From Myxococcales bacterium (GTDB lineage: Bacteria > Myxococcota_A > UBA9160 > SMWR01): a stretch of 35,538 bases of DNA. Within the stretch, counting starts at the first letter, position 1, and every line of letters begins with the position of its first letter. Positions 7,078 to 16,025 of the stretch are shown here, piece by piece. The notes beneath the pieces are model-generated. The model had not been told where the DNA came from. It made no database searches and saw only the letters and a list, made by a program, of their open reading frames with translations. Both the position numbers and the translations under genes were made by a program. The DNA lies in the NCBI GenBank assembly GCA_022572485.1, contig JACZVU010000007.1:1-35538 (forward strand), written 5' to 3'.

Positions 7078-8466
7078 ATGCTAAGTCGCTTACTTCGCTC
7101 GCGCTGGCTCTATTTCGCCGCTGGGGCCTTGATGGTCGTCGCGGCGATCTATTCGCAGTTCGACATCCGCATCGACCCGCGGCCTCTCGGTGAGCCTGCC
7201 GAAATCGAAAAACTCCACGAGAGAAACGACCTCAACCTGCTCTTCGTACTGATCGACACGCTGAGGGCCGATCGTCTGTCCGCGTACGGCTACGATCGCG
7301 AAACGAGCCCGAACATCGACAAGCTCGCGGCCACGGGGATCCGTTTTGCGGAACATATGTCGCAGTCTTCCTGGACGAAGTGCTCGATGGCCTCCCTCTG
7401 GACGGGCCTCTATCCGGTTCGCACCGGAGTGACGCGCTCGCCACAGGGCCTGCCCGATGAGGCGCAAATGCCCGCCGAGATCATCCGCGAAGCGGGCTTC
7501 CGCACCGCCGCGATCTGGCGCAACGGTTGGATCGGCCCAGGCTTTGGCTTCTCGCAGGGTTTCGAGGTCTATCACAGCCCGCGGAGCGCGCCGACTCCGA
7601 GGGGGTTGCGCCGTGAGAATCCGACATTGGGTGTTACCGGAACCGACCAGGACGTCATCAACTCGGCAATCGAGTTCTTGCGTGCTCAGGGAGACGAGCG
7701 CTGGTTTCTCTACCTCCACCTGATGGACGTCCACCAATATGCCTACGACGAGGATACCGCACTCTTTGGTACGACCTACTCGGATATCTACGACAACTCC
7801 ATCCGCTGGACGGACCGAGTGCTTGGGAGCCTGATCAGGGATCTCGACGTGCGGGGGTTGCGTGACAAGACCCTGATCGTCGTGGCCAGCGACCACGGTG
7901 AAGCTTTCGGCGAGCACGGTCGCGAGGGCCACGCGCGCGACGTCCACGGCGAGGTGACCACCACGCCCCTGATCATCAGTTTCCCGTTCCGCTTGGAACC
8001 CGGCATCGTCGTGGATGCGCCCACGGAGAACGTCGATCTCTGGCCGACGCTTCTCGACCTGTTGAAGTTGCCGCCCCTCGAGGTTGTTGACGGGCGATCC
8101 CGGTTACCCGAGATCATGACCGCCGCACGGGGCGAGCCGCCGCTGCTGCAAGACACACCGCGCTTTGCCCACCTCGACCAGAGCTGGGGGCGCAGCAAAG
8201 AGGAGCCCCGCCCAATGGTGGCCGTGCGGGAAGGGCCGTATCGACTCGTGCGAGCCCACGGGGCGACTGGGTGGCTCTACGACCGAAGCGACGACCCCCG
8301 CGAACAGGCCGACGTCAGCAAAGACGAACCCGAAGTGTTGGCGAGGCTCCAGGCGTTCGTGGATGAATACCTGGAGCGACCGCCGGCCCCCTGGCAGGCC
8401 TCTGACGTCGAACTCGACGACGCGCAGCTCGAGCAACTCCGCGCGCTCGGTTATCAGGTCGAGTAG
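7078..8466 (+). CDS. Sulfatase-fold (alkaline phosphatase superfamily) membrane hydrolase
   Basis: A 462-aa protein with an N-terminal membrane anchor (about 10-26) and a periplasmic sulfatase-type domain. FVLIDTLRADRLSAYGY (56-72) gives the first metal-binding acidic residues (Asp60), and VVASDHGEAFGEHG (268-281) gives the second metal pair Asp272/His273. The region that holds CxPxR in true sulfatases reads SSWTKCSMASLWTG (97-110). Aligned on the trailing SLxTG, the nucleophile position is Thr100, not Cys or Ser, so formylglycine maturation is not expected. Thr nucleophiles occur in phosphotransferases and phosphodiesterases of this superfamily. A phosphate-ester substrate is therefore at least as likely as a sulfate ester; this is inference. 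The gene ends 4 bp before the convergent receptor gene. Confidence 0.75.
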   Translation: MLSRLLRSRWLYFAAGALMVVAAIYSQFDIRIDPRPLGEPAEIEKLHERNDLNLLFVLIDTLRADRLSAYGYDRETSPNIDKLAATGIRFAEHMSQSSWTKCSMASLWTGLYPVRTGVTRSPQGLPDEAQMPAEIIREAGFRTAAIWRNGWIGPGFGFSQGFEVYHSPRSAPTPRGLRRENPTLGVTGTDQDVINSAIEFLRAQGDERWFLYLHLMDVHQYAYDEDTALFGTTYSDIYDNSIRWTDRVLGSLIRDLDVRGLRDKTLIVVASDHGEAFGEHGREGHARDVHGEVTTTPLIISFPFRLEPGIVVDAPTENVDLWPTLLDLLKLPPLEVVDGRSRLPEIMTAARGEPPLLQDTPRFAHLDQSWGRSKEEPRPMVAVREGPYRLVRAHGATGWLYDRSDDPREQADVSKDEPEVLARLQAFVDEYLERPPAPWQASDVELDDAQLEQLRALGYQVE

Positions 8467-8470
8467 GCGC

Positions 8471-11400
8471 TCACCAACTGAGAGAGAGGGTCACCCCGTA
8501 GGTCCGAGGCTCGCCCCAGACCTCGAGGATCGTGTCATATTGGCGGGTGAGGTCGAAGACGTCGATCTTGTACTCCTGTTCGAAGACGTTGGAGACCCAG
8601 AACGCCAATTCGATCCGGTCGTCCGGCGTTCGGTACGCGATCCGCGCGTTGTGGATCCAGTAGCCGTCCTGTGAGATGGGATCGAGCTGCTGCGGATCGA
8701 GGTACACCTTCGAGCGGTAGTTGAAGTCCCACTGTGGAATCAGGGAGCCCCAGCCCCAGAGCGGAATCTCGTATTCCGTGATGACCGCCCAGTTCCACTC
8801 CGGGGCCGATACGAGTCGATTCCCCCGGTAATCGAAGTCTTGGGGCCCAGGTGAATTGCCTCCGCTCCTGGGCTGGTTGACGTTCTTGGTGACCGTGAAT
8901 TCCTCGAATTCGGTGTCGAGCCAGCCCATATTCGCCGAGATCAGCAGCCCCGGGAGCGGTTTGACACGCAGCTCCGCTTCGGCGCCCATGATTTTGGCAT
9001 CGCCGTTGAGCAGCTGCTGGATCGGCAATTCGCCTTGCTCATTCGTGATGTCGAAGACTTGGAGACTCTTGTACCAGTACCGGAAGACCGCTCCGTTGAG
9101 GGTCAGCCGGTCGTCGAGCCAGCGGCTTCGGATGCCAAATTCGACGGCGTCGATGAACTCGGGGTCGACCGGTTTGATCAACTGGTCGCGTTCTGCGGCG
9201 CTTCTGCCGCCCCCGAGCGTCAGGCCCGCGTTGAAATGCCCGCCCTTGAAGCCATGGCCGTATTTCAGGTAGGAGAGCAAGGTGCCGTATTCGTTGGAGA
9301 ACGGCGTGTAGCTGAGTTTCACTTCGCCCGTCCACTCCTTCCAGGTATCTTCCAGGGTTTCTTTGGGAAACTCGGTGAACTCTCCGTCGGAGGTCGTTGC
9401 AATGATCGTGCTCTCCAGTGAGAACTCCTTCTTCTCCTGGTTGTAACGGGCACCCGCGGCGAGCGTGAGTTCGTAGATACCCGGGATCACGCCCTCCTCG
9501 ACCAGGTCGACTTCGCCGCTCAGGTAAGGCGCCCAGCTCAAAAGCATCTGTGAAAAATTCTGCTCGATCCTAAACTGCTGCGTGTCAGGAAATACGTTTG
9601 ACGCGTCGAGCTCCTCGTAGAGGAAGAAGAATCCCGTGGTCCATTTGTAGCGCTCGCCCTCACCCTCTATGCGCAGCTCCTCGGTCGTCTGCCAGGCACT
9701 GTCGGACCAGATGGCCGGAAAGCGTCTGAGGGGATTTGCATCGCCCTCGTCCTCGACGATGCGGTTGTACCATTCGTAGTCGTAGAGCAGCGTGATGGTG
9801 GCAGCTCCGAGGTCCCAGAAGCCCCGCCCGTTGATCCCCCAGGCGTCGATGAATTCGATTCCGTCGTCGTTGTAGAACCCCGAAAAGGGATTCCCTCCGC
9901 TGAGTCCGATCCCGTCCGACTCAGTAGGATCGTCGATCCCGGGGACTTTCCGGGTCCCCTCTCCGAGTCTGAAACCCGAGACCTCTGCGGCGCTGCTCTC
10001 GGAGAAGCCCTCCTCTAGTCTGGTATCAAAGCCCGCTACTGTGTTTTGGGCATTTGCGCCCGTCATCTGCAGGTGTGCGGAGTCGCCGCGGTTCTGGGTG
10101 GCGTGGAAGTTCGCCATCCATTCCATGTTGTCCAGCGGCTCGAAGAGCAGAACCATCCGCGCTGCCCAGTTGTCGATGTTGTTCGTCCAGGGCTTGAGAT
10201 TTGCGAAATCCTTGAGCTCCGGTTGGCCCCTGTCGGATCGCCAGGTCCCTTCGGTCCATTCCAACGCGTCGAGCTTGTCGACGTTACGGAATTCACCTTC
10301 GAGGGTCCGAATGACCCCCGGCGAAGAGATGATACAGATGTCGTCGACATCGGTGATCGTTATCTTATTCGCCATCGTGGCAACCGGCGTGCCCGCCGGC
10401 GCGACGAGCAGGCCAGCGGAATCGAAGAGGTCCTCGGCGAGTACGAACGGGTTGGTGACATTGTTCAGGCCGATGTTGTTCGTGTACGTCGCTGCATCCC
10501 TGGCCTCGGTGATGTTCAAGTAAATGAATGTCTCTTCGGGTGTTCCCCGGTTGTTCAGGAACTGCCTTTCTCTCAGGACCTTGGCGTCCCCGATCACGTA
10601 ATTGCCAGTGTTCGGATCAAGGGTCCACTGTCCTCGGGGGTCCAGCTTGAAGTAAAGCTCCCGGTTCACCGTCTCGTCGACCTTCCTGAAACCGAGCGCC
10701 TCGGGGTCCCAGCCCGCGCACTGGTTCTTCGTGTAGCCGTCCCTGCGCTGGACGGTACCGGCCACCCGCATCGAGAGCAGGTCTTCGATCAGCGGAATGT
10801 TGATCGCGGCCTCGATCTCTCTGTTGTTGTAGTTCCCATAGGTGAGGTTGGTGGAGACGCTGAATTCGCCGTCTGGCATCGCCGAGCGGATCATGATCGC
10901 GCCCGCGGTGGCGTTGCGGCCGTTCACGCTCCCCTGGGGTCCACGCAAGACGTCGATTCCCTCGATGTCGAAGAGCTGACCGAGTTGGATGGCCGGCGAG
11001 TTGATGTTGATGCCATCCTGGTAGACGGCGACCGCTCCCGCCGCATTCGCGTTGTAGTCCTTCAAGCCGATCCCGCGGATGAAGATGGTGGGGTTCGACG
11101 CCGCGAAGGCGGTATTGATCTCGAGGTTCGGCGTGTAATCGGCGAGGTCGGCGATGTTTTCGATCCGCAGCCGCTGTAGGTCGCCGGCGGTAAACGACGT
11201 GCTCGAGGTCGGGGCGTCCTGGAGGGTGCTCCGCTTCTCGCCGGTGATGAGGATCTCTTCGATGTCGCTGGTCTGCTGAAGCGCACCCCTCTTGCGGGCG
11301 CGTTTGAGGTCCTCGGCATCGGGTTCTTCGAGGTCGGATTCGAGGTCTTCCGCATCGGGCTCTTCGAGGCCGCTCTCGAGGTCCGTCGGCGCGGTGGGTT

Positions 11401-11527
11401 CGTCCGTCTCCGCCGACGCGGTGTTCTCGTTGGGGTCGGCCGGATCCTGGGCCGAGGCGGGAACGACGAATAACAGTGCAGCGATCACGAGCGCGCACCT
11501 GCACCGCCAAAATTTCAGAGCGAACAT
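8471..11527 (-). CDS. TonB-dependent outer membrane receptor
   Basis: A roughly 1018-aa TonB-dependent receptor for energised uptake of an unknown ligand across the outer membrane. A signal peptide ends near VPASA, followed by an acidic linker with a duplicated 12-residue unit (DLES[G/D]LEEPDAE). A TonB box of the type EEILITGEKR and the plug domain follow (TNPTIFIRG-like region, DVLRGPQGSVNGRNATAGAI). The remainder is a large beta-barrel ending in the C-terminal aromatic LSLSW. The plug resembles the large 'EEIVVTAxKR' receptor group that is widespread in oligotrophs. I choose the ATG at 11527 because GGGGAA lies 5-6 nt upstream; an ATG at 11539 is also in frame. No partner transport gene is adjacent and no riboswitch was seen upstream. 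Confidence 0.88.
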   Translation of the reverse strand: MFALKFWRCRCALVIAALLFVVPASAQDPADPNENTASAETDEPTAPTDLESGLEEPDAEDLESDLEEPDAEDLKRARKRGALQQTSDIEEILITGEKRSTLQDAPTSSTSFTAGDLQRLRIENIADLADYTPNLEINTAFAASNPTIFIRGIGLKDYNANAAGAVAVYQDGININSPAIQLGQLFDIEGIDVLRGPQGSVNGRNATAGAIMIRSAMPDGEFSVSTNLTYGNYNNREIEAAINIPLIEDLLSMRVAGTVQRRDGYTKNQCAGWDPEALGFRKVDETVNRELYFKLDPRGQWTLDPNTGNYVIGDAKVLRERQFLNNRGTPEETFIYLNITEARDAATYTNNIGLNNVTNPFVLAEDLFDSAGLLVAPAGTPVATMANKITITDVDDICIISSPGVIRTLEGEFRNVDKLDALEWTEGTWRSDRGQPELKDFANLKPWTNNIDNWAARMVLLFEPLDNMEWMANFHATQNRGDSAHLQMTGANAQNTVAGFDTRLEEGFSESSAAEVSGFRLGEGTRKVPGIDDPTESDGIGLSGGNPFSGFYNDDGIEFIDAWGINGRGFWDLGAATITLLYDYEWYNRIVEDEGDANPLRRFPAIWSDSAWQTTEELRIEGEGERYKWTTGFFFLYEELDASNVFPDTQQFRIEQNFSQMLLSWAPYLSGEVDLVEEGVIPGIYELTLAAGARYNQEKKEFSLESTIIATTSDGEFTEFPKETLEDTWKEWTGEVKLSYTPFSNEYGTLLSYLKYGHGFKGGHFNAGLTLGGGRSAAERDQLIKPVDPEFIDAVEFGIRSRWLDDRLTLNGAVFRYWYKSLQVFDITNEQGELPIQQLLNGDAKIMGAEAELRVKPLPGLLISANMGWLDTEFEEFTVTKNVNQPRSGGNSPGPQDFDYRGNRLVSAPEWNWAVITEYEIPLWGWGSLIPQWDFNYRSKVYLDPQQLDPISQDGYWIHNARIAYRTPDDRIELAFWVSNVFEQEYKIDVFDLTRQYDTILEVWGEPRTYGVTLSLSW
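11312..11383 (-). repeat. 36-bp coding duplication in the receptor linker
   Basis: Two tandem 36-bp units encode DLESGLEEPDAE and DLESDLEEPDAE between the signal peptide and the TonB box. A third, shortened unit starts DLKRA. Confidence 0.7.
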
Positions 11528-11706
11528 GCAATTCCCCATTGTGAGTAGCGGATTTCGACTTCCCTGAGAGTAGACGGATCCGGCTGGTGCCGCCTGATCG
11601 GAAGCTTACCCTTTCCTGATTTCTGCCTGAGTAGTGGGCGTCAGGAGTGTATACGGGAGTTTCGGAGTTTTTACACCCAATTCCGGCATTCAGTCGAGCC
11701 GGTGGG

Positions 11707-11712
11707 TATAAT
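11707..11712 (+). promoter_or_regulatory. Candidate -10 box for the five-gene operon
   Basis: A perfect TATAAT about 100 bp upstream of the first gene of the plus-strand cluster. The -35 region (around 11681-11689, TTCCGGCAT) matches consensus poorly, so an activator or another sigma factor may be involved. The rest of the 11528-11813 divergent region shows a GTGTA/TACAC dyad at 11647-11676 and no gene. Confidence 0.45.
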
Positions 11713-11813
11713 GAGCCGCTCGGAATTTCTGGAGACGGTTCGCGTCTTGCTACAGGGCTGATTCGCTGCGAGCGGGCTCCCCGAGCGGGAGCGGAGCGCA
11801 GGGGGAAGATAGG

Positions 11814-13016
11814 GTGAAACCGGTTATCGCAGTCCTTTGGATCCTCAGCATTGCCTTGGCGATCGGTCTCACGCGTCTCGCGGACCCGGGTGACTCTGAG
11901 TCCAGCCCCTCGTTCGACGAGGCATTCGCCGAGTTCGATCCGCTCCAGCGTGCCTACCTGATCAGCCGCTCCCTCCAGAATCTCGATCCCGACAACCTGC
12001 CCGAACTGCGGACAGCGCTCGAGGTCCGGAAGGTGGGGATCCTGTCGGAGGAGGTGCGGCTGATCATGCTCGCGTGGGCGCGTTTCGACGCGCCCGGCGC
12101 ATACGCGTGGGCGCGCGAAGGGCCGGTGAACTGGCGAACGACGTTGACCAACCAAGCCATCTACGCCTGGGCCCACCACGACGCCCCCGCGGCGCTTCGC
12201 GTCGTGGAGGAGACCGAGGATCCCGAGTTGCAGGCGCGGTTGCGGCAGAACCTGATCGAAGGCTGGCTGCGCAGTGACGACAAAGAGGGCATCAGCGAGT
12301 ACATCGCTAACTTCCCCGACATCAAGCAGCGCGGCCGGCTCTTCTTCCGGCTCGCGGGCGAGATCATGCTGGCCGAGGGAAAGGACGGGGCCATGCGCTG
12401 GGCCGAGGCTCTTCCCGACGACGCTCCCAACCGCTTGAAGCTGGGCATCTTCCACCACATCGCGAAGATGGTGGCCAAAGACGACCCGGTACTCGCCGCG
12501 GAATGGTTCCTCGCGCATCGCACGCGCCCCTATAGCGAGGGTGCGCTTGCAGGGATCGCGCGAAGGTGGGTGCAGAATCACGACCGTCCGGCGGCCTTCG
12601 AGTGGCTGCTGGCCATGAGCAGCGACGGACTCCGCGCGGGAGAGCGTGACAGCGCGATTGCCGACGGCTTCCGCACCTGGATGCAAGCCGACCCCGAGGC
12701 CGCTCAGGCGTGGCTGCTCCCCATGCTCCCCAACCCCGCACTCGACCCCGCCATCAAGGAAGCCGCCAAGAGGCTCTTGCCGACAGCGCCCGACTCGGCG
12801 ATGGCGTGGGCGCAACGGATCGACGACGAATCGGAGCGACACGCTCAGTCGGTTCGCGTGGGCATCAGGTGGCGGGGCAAGGATCCGAAGGCCTTCAACG
12901 ACTGGCTGAAGGAGAGTGATCTCTCCGAAGAGACTCGGCAGAAGATTCTGAAGGTGCGGGAGAGGGGCGCCCCAATGTCTGCGAAATCCAAGCCGGCGGC
13001 AGCTGGAAAGCCCTAG
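11814..13016 (+). CDS. Membrane-anchored helical-repeat protein of unknown function
   Basis: A 400-aa protein that I cannot assign to a named family. Residues 3-21 form one hydrophobic segment, an uncleaved anchor or signal sequence, followed by an acidic stretch. The rest is alpha-helical with recurrent A-x-x-W-A and W-x-L motifs about every 33-36 residues (for example PGAYAWARE, NQAIYAWAHHD, AAEWFLAHR, AAFEWLLAM, AAQAWLLPM, DSAMAWAQRI). This suggests a TPR/SEL1-like solenoid in the periplasm. The C-terminus is basic and Ala/Pro-rich. GTG start with GGGGGAAG about 5 nt upstream. It is first of five co-directional genes; the next starts within 50 bp. A scaffold role is inference. Confidence 0.7.
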   Translation: MKPVIAVLWILSIALAIGLTRLADPGDSESSPSFDEAFAEFDPLQRAYLISRSLQNLDPDNLPELRTALEVRKVGILSEEVRLIMLAWARFDAPGAYAWAREGPVNWRTTLTNQAIYAWAHHDAPAALRVVEETEDPELQARLRQNLIEGWLRSDDKEGISEYIANFPDIKQRGRLFFRLAGEIMLAEGKDGAMRWAEALPDDAPNRLKLGIFHHIAKMVAKDDPVLAAEWFLAHRTRPYSEGALAGIARRWVQNHDRPAAFEWLLAMSSDGLRAGERDSAIADGFRTWMQADPEAAQAWLLPMLPNPALDPAIKEAAKRLLPTAPDSAMAWAQRIDDESERHAQSVRVGIRWRGKDPKAFNDWLKESDLSEETRQKILKVRERGAPMSAKSKPAAAGKP

Positions 13017-13064
13017 TGGGCGGTAGCCCCAATTGACGAATTTCGGGTGGGTAAGCCAAAAGCG

Positions 13065-16007
13065 ATGATTCGCCTCGCGGCTCTGCTGCTCACCGTGCTG
13101 ACCGGGTTTGCGGGTCTCGTCTACGAGGTGGCCTGGCAGAAGTATCTGGCCGTGCTCCTCGGATCGCATGGCGAGGCCACGGCGGCCGTGCTGGCGATCT
13201 TTCTCGGCGGGCTGTCGCTGGGGTACGCGCTCTTCGGCCGCATCTCGCGTTGGCTGGTGGAGCGCTCCCGTCTGCGTTCGCGCCCCGCGCGGCTCCTTTA
13301 TTTCTACGCGATCGTCGAGGCCGGGATTGGATTCTACGCCCTGCTGTTTCCGACTCTATTTGGTGTTGCTCAGCAGATTTCGCTGTTCGTTCCACACGGC
13401 AATGCGGGCCTCGGATTCGCGTTCGATGTCGGTCTCTCGGCGCTGCTGATCGGCCCGCCAGCGGTGCTGATGGGCGGCACGATCCCGATCCTCACGCTGG
13501 CCCTCGCAGGCGACCTCGAGCACTCAACGCGTATACATGCTAAAGTGTATGGTTTCAACACCCTTGGAGCCTTCGCCGGAGCGCTGGTGGGGGGCTTCTA
13601 CCTGGTCCCACGGCTGGGCCTCGATGGGGTCGTCTACGCGATGGGATGCGTGAACCTCGTCGCAGCGGCGATTTTCGCGCAGCTCGACCGCCACACCGCG
13701 AGCATCGAACTCGACGTGACGGCACCCTCCTCAGCCGAGCCGGTCGCGAGATTCGCCGCTTGGGCGAGTGTCTCGCTGTTGGCGGGCTTCGCGATGATGG
13801 CGCTCCAGACGACCTTCAACCGCGTTGGTGCGCTCGCGCTTGGCGCCTCGCAGTTTACGTTCGCTTCGATCGTGGCCGTTTTTGTGGCGTGTATCGCGCT
13901 CGGGAGCCTCACCGTGTCGGCGATCGGACGCATTCCCCGCGGCCTCGTGGTCGGCTCTCAGTGGCTGCTGCTTCTGCTGCTCTTTCCCCTCTATCTGGTG
14001 ATGGAGGACGCCGCCTATTGGGCCCACGTGATTCGCGTTCTGTTCTTCCCGATCGAGGAGGCTTTCTACGCCTATCATCTGCTCAACTTCGAAGCGGTGT
14101 TTCTCGTGCTGTTTGTCCCGATCGGCCTTTCGGGAGCCCTGCTTCCGCTGCTCTTCCACGAGCTGCGGCGCGAAGTGCGCGAGCTGGGGTCCGTCGCAGG
14201 CCGGCTCTACGCGTGGAACACCTTCGGCTCTCTCCTCGGGGCGCTGTTCGCCGGCTACTGGTTGCTCTTCTGGCTCGACCTTCACCACATCTATCGGATC
14301 GCCATGGTGGCACTCGCGGTGGGTGCTTCGATCCTGACCGCCCTCGTGCTGCGGCCATTGCCGCGCTTTGTAATCCCGATCGTCTTGATTCCCACACTTG
14401 TGGCGATCGCGCTCCTGCCCGCGTGGTCCCCCGAGAAACTTTCCGCGGGGCTCTTTCGCGCTCGCAGTGAGGGGCCGCTCAGTTTCCTCGGGCCCGAGCG
14501 GCTCTTCGCCGGACGAGACATCGGAGAGGTGGTTTCTTACGACGATGGGCCGATGAGCACGGTGACCGTGGTCGATCCGGACGGATCGGCGGAGAACCGG
14601 AGCATTCTGGTCAACGGCAAATCAGACGGTGCGCTGCTGAGCGACTACCCGACCATGGCGCTGACTGCGCTGATTCCAGCCCTGATGGCCGAGAGTCACG
14701 AAAGCTGCTTCGTGATCGGCTATGGGACCGGTGTTACGACGGGGGAGCTCGCATCCCTCGACGATACGCGAACCGTGACCGTGGCCGAAATCTCGTACGG
14801 TGTGATCAAAGCGGCGCCGCTCTTCGACGATGGAAACCTCGGAGCCTCGAAGAATCCCAAGGTTTCGATCCGCCGCGGTGATGCCTACCGAGTGCTGCTC
14901 CAGAGCCGAGAGGTGTACGACGTCATCATTTCAGAGCCGAGCAATCCGTGGGTGATCGGCGTCGAGATGCTCTACAGCCGCGAATTTCTCGAGGCTGCGC
15001 GGGAGCGCCTCGCTCCGGGCGGTGTCTACGCGCAGTGGTTCCACGTCTACGAATCCGACCCCGCGGTCGTGGCGCTGGTGTTGCGCACCTACGCGTCGGT
15101 CTTTCCCCATATTTCGGTCTGGTACACTCTCGGCTCCGACATGCTCTTGCTCGGCTTCAACCGGGTGGACCGGGCGCTCGACATCGAGGCCCTCGAGGAG
15201 CGCTTCGCGCGTAGCGACTTCGCGGCGGGTTTCGCGCGTGTTGGGATCGAAAGTTTTGCACAACTCGTCGCTCACGAACTGTTGCCGATCGGAACGCTTC
15301 AAGCGGTGGAGCAATCAGGCGAGATCCACAGCTTGCGTCATCCGCTCTTGAGCTACCGCGCGGCACGCGCGTTCTTCCGAGGCCGCATGGGATCGCTGGC
15401 GCCTCATCAAAATCGGGCGCAAGAGCGGATCGCGATGCAGAATTCGCTGCTCCGCCGCCACGCGAGGGGTGAAAGGCCGCTTCCCGAGGAACTCATCGAT
15501 GCAGCCGCATACGAGAGCTGCCGCTTTCGCCGAAACGAACACTGTGGGACGTTCTTCGCGCTCTGGTCTCTCCACTACCCGCAATCGCCGACTCTGAAGG
15601 GCGCGCTCTCCGCATCGAGAAAGAAGGGCTCCGAGGCCAGCAGATACCTCACTCCCAAGAATCTCGCGATGCTGAAGATCCTGCTTGGCGGGGCGGAACC
15701 CGACGCGGGCAAAACGTATTCTGCCGCTGAGGCGGAACACCTGACGGGCCGGTTTCGGCGCCACTATCATCACGTCGTGCCCTTCCGCCGCGATCGCCTC
15801 GACGAGATTTGGGATCGCTGCCGCGGAGCGGACTGCGAGGAGCGGCGCATTCGGGCCGAGGCCGAGATCGGACTCCCTCACGGTGAATTCGGCGCTCAGG
15901 CGGGCGGCAACTCGGGACGCAAAGATCCGGAGCGAATGGGCCGAACCGCGCTTTCCAGTATCGTTGATCCGCCAACGCCACCGGCACTTCGTTGGGTGGC
16001 GCGTTAG
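13065..16007 (+). CDS. Polytopic membrane protein with spermidine-synthase-like domain
   Basis: A roughly 980-aa fusion of an N-terminal multi-helix membrane domain (first ~470 residues, about a dozen hydrophobic segments) and a Rossmann aminopropyl/methyltransferase-like domain. The first helix region carries GFAGLVYEVAWQKYL, the hallmark of membrane-bound spermidine-synthase-like proteins. The nucleotide-binding loop is CFVIGYGTGVTTGE (near residue 552). The position that carries the catalytic acid of spermidine synthases reads ISEPSNPWVIG, with Ser-Glu-Pro instead of Asp-x-x-Asp-Pro. Classical spermidine synthesis is therefore doubtful. The C-terminal ~250 residues are an extension with several Cys. 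GTG at 13047 is an alternative start. It is second in the five-gene cluster; the substrate is unknown. Confidence 0.8.
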   Translation: MIRLAALLLTVLTGFAGLVYEVAWQKYLAVLLGSHGEATAAVLAIFLGGLSLGYALFGRISRWLVERSRLRSRPARLLYFYAIVEAGIGFYALLFPTLFGVAQQISLFVPHGNAGLGFAFDVGLSALLIGPPAVLMGGTIPILTLALAGDLEHSTRIHAKVYGFNTLGAFAGALVGGFYLVPRLGLDGVVYAMGCVNLVAAAIFAQLDRHTASIELDVTAPSSAEPVARFAAWASVSLLAGFAMMALQTTFNRVGALALGASQFTFASIVAVFVACIALGSLTVSAIGRIPRGLVVGSQWLLLLLLFPLYLVMEDAAYWAHVIRVLFFPIEEAFYAYHLLNFEAVFLVLFVPIGLSGALLPLLFHELRREVRELGSVAGRLYAWNTFGSLLGALFAGYWLLFWLDLHHIYRIAMVALAVGASILTALVLRPLPRFVIPIVLIPTLVAIALLPAWSPEKLSAGLFRARSEGPLSFLGPERLFAGRDIGEVVSYDDGPMSTVTVVDPDGSAENRSILVNGKSDGALLSDYPTMALTALIPALMAESHESCFVIGYGTGVTTGELASLDDTRTVTVAEISYGVIKAAPLFDDGNLGASKNPKVSIRRGDAYRVLLQSREVYDVIISEPSNPWVIGVEMLYSREFLEAARERLAPGGVYAQWFHVYESDPAVVALVLRTYASVFPHISVWYTLGSDMLLLGFNRVDRALDIEALEERFARSDFAAGFARVGIESFAQLVAHELLPIGTLQAVEQSGEIHSLRHPLLSYRAARAFFRGRMGSLAPHQNRAQERIAMQNSLLRRHARGERPLPEELIDAAAYESCRFRRNEHCGTFFALWSLHYPQSPTLKGALSASRKKGSEASRYLTPKNLAMLKILLGGAEPDAGKTYSAAEAEHLTGRFRRHYHHVVPFRRDRLDEIWDRCRGADCEERRIRAEAEIGLPHGEFGAQAGGNSGRKDPERMGRTALSSIVDPPTPPALRWVAR

Positions 16008-16025
16008 CAATCAAAGGAGTTCGTA

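Noticed and set aside
10617..13169. Very long minus-strand open frame of about 850 codons
   Set aside because: It is antisense to parts of three well-supported genes, has Arg/Pro/His-rich random composition and no domain; it arises from GC-rich codon bias.
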